From Desulfovibrio sp. A2 (lineage in GTDB: Bacteria > Desulfobacterota > Desulfovibrionia > Desulfovibrionales > Desulfovibrionaceae), in contig NZ_AGFG01000033.1 of NCBI RefSeq assembly GCF_000226255.1, positions 56,545 through 120,544 of the forward strand: a stretch of DNA of 64,000 nucleotides. The letters run 5' to 3'. Positions 44,917 to 52,936 of this stretch are shown piece after piece (position 1 is the first letter of the stretch; the number at the start of each line of letters is the position of its first letter). A program made the translations under genes and the position numbers. Below the pieces are notes generated by a model. It was not told the origin of the DNA. It made no database searches and saw only the letters and a program-made list of their open reading frames with translations.

Positions 44917-47700
44917 ATGCACCATCTTTTCACCGCCCTGTCGCCGGAATACCGGCAGCGCCTGGAATCACTGCCCACCGCGCTGGACACCGTGGCCCCG
45001 CTGCGCACCGCGCACCGCCGCGACCTGCCCATGGCCATCCGCGACCTGTCGCAAATGCTCACCAGCGAACGCGGCGCGCTTTCCGAGCCGTACTGGGCGG
45101 CCCCGCGCCTGCTTTCCGCCTATCTGCGCTACTTCATGCCGTGGAACCTGGTGCGCCTGGGGCGGCTGCTGCCCTCGCTGGACCTGGTGGACCGCGACGC
45201 CCTGCTGGAACGCCCGCTGATCCTCGACCTGGGCAGCGGCCCGCTGACCCTGCCGCTGGCCCTGTGGCTGGCCCGGCCCGACCTGCGTACCCTGCCGCTG
45301 ACCTTCCTGTGCGCCGACATCGCCCCCCACCCGCTGGAGGTAGGCCGCGACCTGCTGCAGGTGGTGGCGGGCGAGGAATCGCCCTGGGCGCTGCGCACCC
45401 TGCGCGCCCCGCTGGAATCCGCCCTGAAGGAAGTGCGCGGCGACGCGGCGCTGATCATGGCGGGCAACGTGATGAACGAGCTGAAGCCCCGCCGCGACGA
45501 GCCCCTGGAATTCCGCATGGAAGACCTGGCCGAAAAGATCGGGGCGGCGATGGCCCAGGGCGGCCGTCTGCTGGTCATCGAGCCGGGCACCCGGCTGGGG
45601 GCGCGCTACGTCACCCAGTTCCGCCGCGCGGCCATGGAGGTGGGCCTGGCCCCGCTGGCCCCCTGCCCCCACCACGACGCGTGCCCCATGCTGGAAACTG
45701 GCGGGCCGGGCGGCTGGTGCCACTTCACCTTCCCCATCCAGGGCGCGCCCGCCTGGCTGGAAGAACTGAGCCGCAGGGCCAAGCTGGAAAAGGGCACCGC
45801 CAGCCTGTCCTTCGTGCTGCTGGGCGAAGCGGACAAGGTGGCCCCCCCGCGCAACACCATCCGCATCATTTCCGACGCCTTCCCGCTGCCCGGCCGCCGC
45901 GAACCGGTGCGCTACGCCTGCTCCGAACGGGGGCTGGCCCTGCTGCACGACGCGCGGCAGGTGCATTCCGGCACGGCCCTCGAGATCACCTGGCCGGAGG
46001 TGGAGCGCCGCGACCGCAAATCCGGCGCGCTGGAACTGGAATGGACCCCGCCCGCGCGCGGCGCGGACAAGGGAGCGGACAAGGGTACGGACAGGGGCGC
46101 GAAAAGCATGGGAACGGCCGGTGGAGCCGCCGCGAGAACGGGCCGCAAGCCCGCGCGGGGCAAGGCTGTGGGCCATGCCGCCCCCATGCAGGACGGTGAC
46201 GACGACCTTCAGCCCGCCTTCCTGCTGGAAAGCGGGCCACAGTGGGGCGCGCCCACCCCCGGCAGCCCCGCCGGGTTCGATGCCCCTGGCGATCTTGACG
46301 AACATGACGGGCACGACGAATTCGACGGGCACGACCCGTCCGAGCCCGACGGCAACCGCGTTGACGGCCCGGACCACGGCCAGACCTACGGCCAGATGTT
46401 CGCCAACCAACCGCACGGGGGCAGGGCCGCGCAGCGGCGCGGCGTGCCCCGCTTCGGCGCGCGGCGCGGGCATGCCCGCGATGGCGGGTTCGACGCCGGG
46501 TTCCCCGGAGGAATGCCCCGTGACGCATATGGACAGGACGGGCAGTTCGGCGGCGGCAGGCGCGGCGTTTCCGACGATTTCGGCAACCGTGCGGATGCTG
46601 GCGGCCGGGCCGATGCGGGCAACCGACGCTCCGGCAGGCCTAGCGGCAGCACGGGCGGCGACCGGCAGGGCGGGCAGCGGGGCGAGCACCGCGACGCCCC
46701 GCGTGGCGAATGGACCAACCGTCGCGGGCCGCAACGCCCCGCGCACGGCAAGGCGGCCCCGGCCCAATCCGGCCCATCCGGCCCTTCCGGCCCCGGCCAC
46801 TACGGTATGGACGATGCGCCAGCGGCCCGGCAGACGCGCGGCGAAGGCCGCGACGGCCAGCAGCGGCCGCAGGGACGCGCGCAGCGCCCCTTCGGCAACG
46901 CCCGGCGGCAGCGCCCCGATGGTCCGCAGGAAGGACGCCAGAAAGGACGGCAGGACGGGCGGCCGGACACCCCCGCCCAACGTGGGGAAAACCGCCAGGC
47001 CGAAGGCCAGGGCGGACACGCCCGGCACGGCCAACGGCCCGGCCAGCGCCACCATGGCCGCCCCGATCCGCGCGACCAACATGATCGGCCCGACCGGCCC
47101 GATCGGCGCGATCGGCGTGAACAGCGGGAACAGCGGGATCGGCAGCAGGGCGCACCCCAGGCACGCCCCGGCACACGGCAGGAGTCCCGGCAGGACGCGC
47201 GCCAGGAGCGCAGGCCCGACCGCCCCGGCGAGCGGAATGAACGTCGTCCCGACCAGCGGCCCGATACCCGGCAGGAACGCCGCGACGCCCCGCGCGACGG
47301 CGAGGCCCGCCAGCAGCGCGAGGCAGGCCGCGCGGGCAAGCCGCGCCGCCACTTCGACCGCGAGGGTCGGCCCGGCGGCGACAAGCGTGACAGGCCCGAC
47401 AGAACTGACAGGCCCGACAGGCCCGACAGGGATGGCCGCGCTCCGCGCCAAGGCAACGAGCAACGCGGCGACCGCCCGCGCGGGCAGCACGAGGGAGGGC
47501 AACAGCGCCCGCAGCAGGCCCGGCCCGAACGGGGAGAGCGGCCCGCACGGGGTGAACGCAATGCCGAGCGCCCCAATGGCCCGCAGGGCGACCGGCCCGA
47601 ACGGTCCAATGCCCGGCGCGACGACCGGCGCGACAGCGACCGCCCGGACAACGCGGGCCAGCACCACGCCCGGCGGCGCAAGCCCCGGCGCGACGACTAG
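44917..47700 (+). CDS. Rsm22-family methyltransferase with about 540-residue disordered tail
   Basis: 927 residues from ATG 44917. Residues 1-380 are the Rsm22 (mitochondrial small-subunit) type methyltransferase: LILDLGSGPLTLPLALWLARPDL, ALIMAGNVMNELKP, LLVIEPGTRLGARYV, and the metal/Fe-S Cys motif CPHHDACPML...WCHF. Residues 381-927 are low complexity, extremely rich in Arg, Asp, Gly, Pro, Gln, with repeats such as DRPDRTDRPDRPDRDGR and RGEHRD. This tail lacks any domain and resembles RNA-associated disordered regions. The frame stays open throughout with stop-free codons, and lipB starts 93 nt later, so it appears real. Role in ribosome assembly is inferred from the family. Confidence 0.8.
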   Translation: MHHLFTALSPEYRQRLESLPTALDTVAPLRTAHRRDLPMAIRDLSQMLTSERGALSEPYWAAPRLLSAYLRYFMPWNLVRLGRLLPSLDLVDRDALLERPLILDLGSGPLTLPLALWLARPDLRTLPLTFLCADIAPHPLEVGRDLLQVVAGEESPWALRTLRAPLESALKEVRGDAALIMAGNVMNELKPRRDEPLEFRMEDLAEKIGAAMAQGGRLLVIEPGTRLGARYVTQFRRAAMEVGLAPLAPCPHHDACPMLETGGPGGWCHFTFPIQGAPAWLEELSRRAKLEKGTASLSFVLLGEADKVAPPRNTIRIISDAFPLPGRREPVRYACSERGLALLHDARQVHSGTALEITWPEVERRDRKSGALELEWTPPARGADKGADKGTDRGAKSMGTAGGAAARTGRKPARGKAVGHAAPMQDGDDDLQPAFLLESGPQWGAPTPGSPAGFDAPGDLDEHDGHDEFDGHDPSEPDGNRVDGPDHGQTYGQMFANQPHGGRAAQRRGVPRFGARRGHARDGGFDAGFPGGMPRDAYGQDGQFGGGRRGVSDDFGNRADAGGRADAGNRRSGRPSGSTGGDRQGGQRGEHRDAPRGEWTNRRGPQRPAHGKAAPAQSGPSGPSGPGHYGMDDAPAARQTRGEGRDGQQRPQGRAQRPFGNARRQRPDGPQEGRQKGRQDGRPDTPAQRGENRQAEGQGGHARHGQRPGQRHHGRPDPRDQHDRPDRPDRRDRREQREQRDRQQGAPQARPGTRQESRQDARQERRPDRPGERNERRPDQRPDTRQERRDAPRDGEARQQREAGRAGKPRRHFDREGRPGGDKRDRPDRTDRPDRPDRDGRAPRQGNEQRGDRPRGQHEGGQQRPQQARPERGERPARGERNAERPNGPQGDRPERSNARRDDRRDSDRPDNAGQHHARRRKPRRDD

Positions 47701-47793
47701 CCCCACGTCCGCAACACCGACGCAGGTTCGCCGCAAACTTCAAGGCCGGGGACGCCACCGCCCCCGGCCCTTTGCAACCGGAACACCACGCGC

Positions 47794-48450
47794 ATGAACA
47801 TCATCGACCTGGGCCTCATCCGCTACGCAGAGGCAGACGCCCTGCAACGGGCACGGCTGGAGGAAGTGGCGGCGGGGGCGGAAGAAACCCTGTACCTGCT
47901 GGAACACCACCCGGTAATCACCCTTGGCCGCAACGGAGGGGGCGAAAACCTGCACGTGGGCCGCGAATGGCTGGCGGCGCAGTCCATAGACCTTGTGCAG
48001 TCCTCGCGCGGGGGCAACATCACCTGCCATTTCCCCGGCCAGTTGGTGGCCTACCCGGTGTTCCGGGTGGCCAAACGGCCCGGCGGCCTGCGCCAGATGT
48101 TCCACGACCTCGAAGAGGTCGTTATTTCCACGCTGGGTCACTTCGGGCTGTCCGCCGCCCGCTGGGAAGGCCGCCCCGGCGTGTGGATAGAAAACCGCAA
48201 GATCTGCTCCATCGGCATGGCCGTGCGCCGCTGGACCTCGTACCACGGGTTCGCCCTGAACGTGGGCCGCGACCTGTCCCTTTTCGAGATGATCACCCTG
48301 TGCGGCCTGCCCGACGCGCAGGCCACGTCGCTGCACCGCGAACTGGGCGGCGATGCCCCATCCATGCAGGAGGTAAAGGATGTCTGTGCCCGGCAATTCC
48401 GCGCCATCTTTGCGGATTCCGCCGTGGCTGCGGGTCAAGCTGCCCTGTAG
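47794..48450 (+). CDS. lipB: Octanoyl-[acyl-carrier-protein]:protein N-octanoyltransferase
   Basis: 218 residues, normal. It moves octanoyl from ACP to lipoyl domains. Motifs: [62 protein letters not shown] with the catalytic Lys, and [16 protein letters not shown] with the thioester Cys. The ribosome site is weak. It overlaps lipA by 71 nt, so the two steps of lipoate synthesis are translationally coupled. Confidence 0.94.
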   Translation: MNIIDLGLIRYAEADALQRARLEEVAAGAEETLYLLEHHPVITLGRNGGGENLHVGREWLAAQSIDLVQSSRGGNITCHFPGQLVAYPVFRVAKRPGGLRQMFHDLEEVVISTLGHFGLSAARWEGRPGVWIENRKICSIGMAVRRWTSYHGFALNVGRDLSLFEMITLCGLPDAQATSLHRELGGDAPSMQEVKDVCARQFRAIFADSAVAAGQAAL

Positions 48451-49288
48451 CCACACCTACGGGGACACCCGTTCACTGGTGGACGACCTGCGCCTGAACA
48501 CCGTGTGCCAGAGCGCCAAGTGCCCGAACATGTTCGAGTGCTTTTCTTCGGGTACGGCCACGTTCCTCATCCTGGGCAACGTGTGCACCCGCAACTGCGC
48601 CTTCTGCAACATCACCCCCGGCCAGGCCGCCCCGCCAGACCCGGACGAACCCCGCCGCGTGGCCGAAGGCGCCGCGCGCCTGGGCCTTTCGCACGTGGTG
48701 GTCACCTCCGTCACCCGCGACGACCTGCCCGACGGCGGCTCCGCCCACTTCGCGGCCACGGTGCGTGCCCTGCGCGCCGCCCTGCCCGCCACCGTGAGCG
48801 GCCAGCCCGCCACCATCGAGGTGCTGATCCCCGACTTTCGCGGCAGCCGGGCCGCGCTGGACGCCGTGCTGGACGCCGCGCCCGACATCATCAACCACAA
48901 CGTGGAAACCCCGCCCGCGCACTACCCGCGCATCCGCCCGCAGGCCGACTATGCCCAGAGCCTGGAACTGCTGGCCCGCGTGCGCACCGCCGGAGCCATC
49001 GCCAAAAGCGGGCTGATGGTGGGCCTGGGCGAAACCGACGACGAGGTGCGCGCCACCCTGGCCGACCTTGCCTCCACGGGCTGCCACATCGCCACCATCG
49101 GCCAGTACATGCGCCCCAGCCGCAACCACCCGCCCGTCGAACGCTACGTGCATCCCGATGCCTTCGAAGGCTACGCCGCCCATGGCCACGCCCTCGGCAT
49201 CCCCCACGTGTTCTCCGCGCCCCTGGTGCGCAGCAGCTACAACGCCCGCGCCGCCTACGACGCCCTGCAACAGTTGCGGGGGCAGTAA
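48380..49288 (+). CDS. lipA: Lipoyl synthase
   Basis: 302 residues; ATG 48380 preceded by AGGAGG. Radical-SAM enzyme that inserts two sulfurs into octanoyl-lipoyl domains. The auxiliary-cluster motif [12 protein letters not shown] and the radical-[11 protein letters not shown] are intact, as is RSSYNA near the C-terminus (the usual Arg-Ser-Ser-Tyr). GLGETDDEV and [19 protein letters not shown] are standard. Followed by two 3'-end repeats and no other gene on this strand for 6 kb. Confidence 0.96.
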   Translation: MSVPGNSAPSLRIPPWLRVKLPCSHTYGDTRSLVDDLRLNTVCQSAKCPNMFECFSSGTATFLILGNVCTRNCAFCNITPGQAAPPDPDEPRRVAEGAARLGLSHVVVTSVTRDDLPDGGSAHFAATVRALRAALPATVSGQPATIEVLIPDFRGSRAALDAVLDAAPDIINHNVETPPAHYPRIRPQADYAQSLELLARVRTAGAIAKSGLMVGLGETDDEVRATLADLASTGCHIATIGQYMRPSRNHPPVERYVHPDAFEGYAAHGHALGIPHVFSAPLVRSSYNARAAYDALQQLRGQ

Positions 49289-49326
49289 GAAAAGGAAGAG
49301 CGGAAAAGAAAATGTGAAGAGAATGC

Positions 49327-49394
49327 GGGGAGGGGAAAAATTGAAATTTTTCCCCTCCCCGTACCCCCTCCCCTTTCAACTTTTCCATTGTGGG
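49327..49394 (+). repeat. Purine/pyrimidine hairpin repeat (family 3), copy 1
   Basis: GGGGAGGGGAAAAATT-GA-AATTTTTCCCCTCCCC, a 16-bp perfect stem 38 nt after the lipA stop, followed by the conserved tail GTACCCCCTCCCCTTTC...CTTTTCCATTGTGG. The same hairpin-plus-tail order occurs at 52808-52890 downstream of recD2 in the same orientation to the gene. Confidence 0.8.
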
Positions 49395-49549
49395 CGGGAT
49401 GCGCGGACAGGGCATTTCTCTACAGACACCACCAGCATCCCACACTTTTTCCGCCATTACCGCCCGACCTTTCCTCCATCGCCTTTTCTTCCCCTTCCCC
49501 GCCTTCCCCACATCCGAAGACCTGTCTTCCTTCCTTATACTCCGCGCCG

Positions 49550-49725
49550 GTCTTTCGGCGCGGATGGCTGGTGCGGGCACGGTGCAAGGAATTACGATTT
49601 TTTGTGGCCGGGCAAGGCGGCGCGCGATTTTCGCGCGGAGCGTACTGGCGTACGTGAGCAGCGAAAATTACGCGCCAACGCCGCCCGGCCCAAAAAGGCG
49701 GATTCCGCAAGCAACATGACCGCGC
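49550..49725. repeat. GTAC-tip long hairpin repeat, copy 2
   Basis: Matches the reverse complement of 24540-24708, including GGTGCAAGGAATTACG at the left foot, and GGATTCCGCAAGCAACATG at the right. The arms TTTTTGTGGCCGGGC and GCCCGGCCCAAAAA close a long stem with tip GCGGAGCGTACTGGCGTACG. It lies between convergent lipA and mtaB. Confidence 0.8.
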
Positions 49726-49843
49726 GACCCGACAAGCATCCACACCCAGCAATTTCCCGACTTACCCCAAAAACAACGGCTGCCCACCATGACATGCATG
49801 ATGGACAGCCGTATTCATTCAAAAACACAGCCAAGCCTGACCG

Positions 49844-51202
49844 CTACACAGCCTCCACCAGCAGGCCGTCGCGTTCCACGCCAAGGGGACGTACTGCCAC
49901 CAGATCACCGGGGCCTGCCTGCTCCCCACCCTGCCCCGCCTGCGCGGTCGGACGCCGCCCGCCCGTGAACCGGCATTCCGCATAATACTCGCACACGCCC
50001 TTCACACCGCGCGCGCCCTCCGGGGCCACCAGCAGGTGCGGCTCGTTCAGCAGGCGGTGCAGGAACGTGGCCTTCTTCACCGCCACCGCGCCGCGCAACT
50101 CCGCCGCCCGGCGCTTCTTCACCTCCTGCGGCAACTGCCCGTCCATCACCGCCGCCGGGGTGCCCGGCCTGCGCGAATACGGAAACACGTGCGCATAGGT
50201 CAGCGGCAACGCCCCCACGAAATCCAGCGTCTCGCCAAATTCCGCGTCCGTCTCGCCGGGAAAGCCGGTCAGGATGTCCGCGCCAAGGCCGAACAACGGC
50301 CACACCTCGGCCAAATCGCGCGTAAAATCCAGCAGCGGCTCTGGCCGGTAATGGCCCCGCCCCATGCGGCGCAACACGCCGGGGCTGCCGCTCTGCAATG
50401 AAAGATGCAGCTGCGGTGCCACCAGTCGGCTTTCGGCCAGCACGTCCAGCGCGCGCTCGCCAAGCTGGCCCGGCTCCAGCGAACTGATGCGCAACCGCGC
50501 CCGGCCCGCCCACTGCGGGGCAAGCTCGCGTTCCAGAAAGGCCAGCAGATCCCAGAAGTCCGGCCCGCCGCCGGGCAGGTCCCGCCCGTACTGGCGCAGA
50601 TTGACGCCGGAAACGATCAGTTCGCGAAACCCCGCATCCAGCAGGCGGCGCGCCTCGGCCAGCGCCTCGCGCGGGTCGCGGCTGCGGGCCGCGCCGCGCG
50701 CCAGCGGCACGATGCAGTAGGTGCAGCGGTGCGAACAGCCGTCCTGCACCTTGAGCACCGGGCGCGACCGGGTGAAGCCGTCGATGCGGAAGGCCGGGAA
50801 GGCGGCGTCGGTCGCGGAAAGTTCGTCACTACCCTCGCCGTCATGCGCTCCCGCCGCCCCCTTCTCCGGGTCGTAGCGCAACAGCGCAACCTTGGTTTGC
50901 TGGCCCACCACGTCGGCCACGCCGGGCAGTGCCGCCATGTCCTCGCGCAGCACCTGCGCCGCGCAACCGGTGACCACGATGCGCCCCTGCGGCGCGGCCC
51001 GGTGCATGCGGGCCACGGCTTGGCGCACGTCGGCCACGGCGCGCGCGGTGACCGCGCACGAATTGATCAGCAGCACGCTTGCCTCGGCGGGGTCTGCCGC
51101 CTCGCGCCAGCCGCGCGCCAGCCATGCCTCGCGCACGGCCTCCGTCTCGTACTGGTTGATCTTGCAGCCCAGCGTCACCGCATGGAAAACGCGCCCGCTC
51201 AT
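49844..51202 (-). CDS. mtaB: tRNA (N6-threonylcarbamoyladenosine37-C2)-methylthiotransferase
   Basis: 452 residues, normal. Three-domain methylthiotransferase: N-terminal UPF0004 cluster Cys (TLGCKINQYETEAV, INSCAVTARA, VVTGCAAQ), radical-SAM motif CSHRCTYCIVPLARG and a C-terminal TRAM-like segment. The VNLRQYGRDL and GADILTGFPGETDAEF segments fit the MtaB rather than MiaB or RimO branch. It thiomethylates t6A37 of ANN-decoding tRNAs. 51 nt upstream of it ends the SH3 lipoprotein gene, so the two may share a transcript. Confidence 0.92.
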   Translation of the reverse strand: MSGRVFHAVTLGCKINQYETEAVREAWLARGWREAADPAEASVLLINSCAVTARAVADVRQAVARMHRAAPQGRIVVTGCAAQVLREDMAALPGVADVVGQQTKVALLRYDPEKGAAGAHDGEGSDELSATDAAFPAFRIDGFTRSRPVLKVQDGCSHRCTYCIVPLARGAARSRDPREALAEARRLLDAGFRELIVSGVNLRQYGRDLPGGGPDFWDLLAFLERELAPQWAGRARLRISSLEPGQLGERALDVLAESRLVAPQLHLSLQSGSPGVLRRMGRGHYRPEPLLDFTRDLAEVWPLFGLGADILTGFPGETDAEFGETLDFVGALPLTYAHVFPYSRRPGTPAAVMDGQLPQEVKKRRAAELRGAVAVKKATFLHRLLNEPHLLVAPEGARGVKGVCEYYAECRFTGGRRPTAQAGQGGEQAGPGDLVAVRPLGVERDGLLVEAV

Positions 51203-51253
51203 GGCCGCACCCCGTTCAGGGCGCGCATCGCACCTGCTCCCCCCATGCGCACG

Positions 51254-52696
51254 CTATTGCCCCCCACTGCCGCCAGGCAGAATGGACATGCCCAGCATGC
51301 GGGCCACCAGCCCGTCCGGGGTGGTCAGGTTGGGCAGTTCGGTGCCGGGCCGCAGCGAGGTGACCACGGCGCGGCCCAGGATGAATCGGCCCTCCTGCCC
51401 GCGCTCGCCGTCCTCGCCGGTGTTGTTGAACACGCGCAAGCCCCAGATGTTGTGGAACATCACCGGATGGCCGTCGTATTCGCCAAGGTACAGGGTAATG
51501 TGCCCCTTGAGCCACAGCAGGGTCAGGAAGGGCACGCCCTGCGCGCGGATGATGGCTTCCTTGCCGTCGGGCGAGGCCTTGCCGAAATCCACGAACCGCC
51601 CGGCCTTGGCTTGCGACGCGGAATTGCGCGGCAGCCAGATGCCGAAGGGGGCGAACAGGTCGCGCAGGGTGGCCGAGCAGTCGCGGTCTTCGTACATGCC
51701 GCCCCAGCCGTAGGGCTGGCCCATCATGCGGTTGCCGATCTCCGCCATGCGCGCGGCAGAGATGGCCAGCGGCTTCATGGCCGCGTACCCGGCGGGCAGG
51801 GCGGACTGGCCGAGCACGGCGCGGCCGTCGGCGTCGCGCAGGGGCACCAGCACGGTGAGCCCGCCCGGCGATTCCACGGCCACGGGGAACACCGCGCCGA
51901 TGTGCGCGGTGGCGATGTAGGCTTGCGTCGGCCCGGTAAGGGCCACGTCGTCGCGCAGCACGGCGGCGTAGCGGCCGTTCTGGTACAGGGCGCGGAAGGT
52001 GGCGTCGGCAAGAGCCACGTGCTCGGCGGGCACCCAGCCGGAGGCGAAGCCGGTTTCGCAGTACAGCCACGCCCGGTCCAGCGACACGTGCGAGACGAAC
52101 ACGGGGGTGCCCGTCCACACGGCAGAGCGTTGCAGATCGTCGAACGGGTAGCCCTGCCCGGCCTTGTCCGGATTGGCGAACGAAGGGCGCAGGGTGGGCA
52201 GTTCGCGCAGGGCGGTGTTGCGCACGATGATGCCCCGCTCGGCCATGGCCGGGAAGGACGCGGCGTCGCAGTTGGCCACCAGCGCGGCGAAGCGGCTGGC
52301 GTCCCACGGCAGCAGGTTTTCGGCGTGGCTGCGCGGGCGGCCTTCCTTGGTCAGGTAGGGCGTGGTGCGGGCAACCTCGGCGATGGTGACGCCGGTGCGG
52401 GTCTGCAACCACGGGGCGAAGAAGCGGGTGTTCCAGCGCTGGTCCTGGGCGGCCTGGGTGGCGGCGTCCAGCAGCGGACGGTCGCCGCCCGCGCGGGCGG
52501 CGTACACGGAAAGGTCCTGCGGATGGCGCTCCAGTTCGGTGAAACGCGGCGGCGCGGTCTCGCGCGGCCCGCGCCCGGCGCAACCGGACAGAACCAGCCC
52601 GGCCAGCATCAGCACGGCCAGCGCGGCGGTGAAGGAACGCGCGGCGCGGGGCGACACGCGGCGGACACTCACGACGGCAACGATTTCCTGCGACAT
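51254..52696 (-). CDS. SH3/NlpC-P60 peptidoglycan hydrolase lipoprotein
   Basis: 480 residues from ATG 52696. Signal peptide with lipobox LVLSGC (Cys39), an N-terminal clip-like segment, two SH3b-type domains (IIVRNTALRELPTLRPSF, VWTGTPVFVSHVSLDRAWLYCE, WVPAEHVALAD) and a C-terminal NlpC/P60 domain with catalytic Cys in MYEDRDCSATLRD and His in KGHITLYLGEYDG. The architecture matches the gamma-D-glutamyl-diamino acid endopeptidase structurally characterised in D. vulgaris (from memory). It probably recycles or trims cell-wall peptides in the periplasm. Confidence 0.9.
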   Translation of the reverse strand: MSQEIVAVVSVRRVSPRAARSFTAALAVLMLAGLVLSGCAGRGPRETAPPRFTELERHPQDLSVYAARAGGDRPLLDAATQAAQDQRWNTRFFAPWLQTRTGVTIAEVARTTPYLTKEGRPRSHAENLLPWDASRFAALVANCDAASFPAMAERGIIVRNTALRELPTLRPSFANPDKAGQGYPFDDLQRSAVWTGTPVFVSHVSLDRAWLYCETGFASGWVPAEHVALADATFRALYQNGRYAAVLRDDVALTGPTQAYIATAHIGAVFPVAVESPGGLTVLVPLRDADGRAVLGQSALPAGYAAMKPLAISAARMAEIGNRMMGQPYGWGGMYEDRDCSATLRDLFAPFGIWLPRNSASQAKAGRFVDFGKASPDGKEAIIRAQGVPFLTLLWLKGHITLYLGEYDGHPVMFHNIWGLRVFNNTGEDGERGQEGRFILGRAVVTSLRPGTELPNLTTPDGLVARMLGMSILPGGSGGQ

Positions 52697-52807
52697 CTTC
52701 TTTCTCCCTGTTCCGGGCAAGCCGCCGAGCGGGGTCTTCCTTCCCCTCCCGCGCCTTGCCCCGCGTGAACCTGCCGCTTCTCCGCGGTCCTTCATGTCAC
52801 GCCATAC

Positions 52808-52890
52808 ACCACAATTGAAAAGTTTGAAGGAGGGGATAGGGGTTCGGGGGAAGGGGAGGAAAATTTTCAAATTTTCCTCCCCTTCCCCCG
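52808..52890 (-). repeat. Purine/pyrimidine hairpin repeat (family 3), copy 2
   Basis: The perfect stem CGGGGGAAGGGGAGGAAAA and its complement (52845-52890) is followed, on the minus strand, by ACCCCTATCCCCTCCTTC and then AAACTTTTCAATTGTGG, the same tail as copy 1. It lies 47 nt beyond the recD2 stop. Confidence 0.8.
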
Positions 52891-52936
52891 ATTCTATTCT
52901 CTCCTATTCAAAAAACTTCGTCATTCCCCCAACGCG

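Noticed and set aside
44968..47736. Long antisense open frame over the Rsm22-like gene
   Set aside because: A shadow of the Arg/Gly/Pro-rich coding strand; no ribosome site or recognisable domain.
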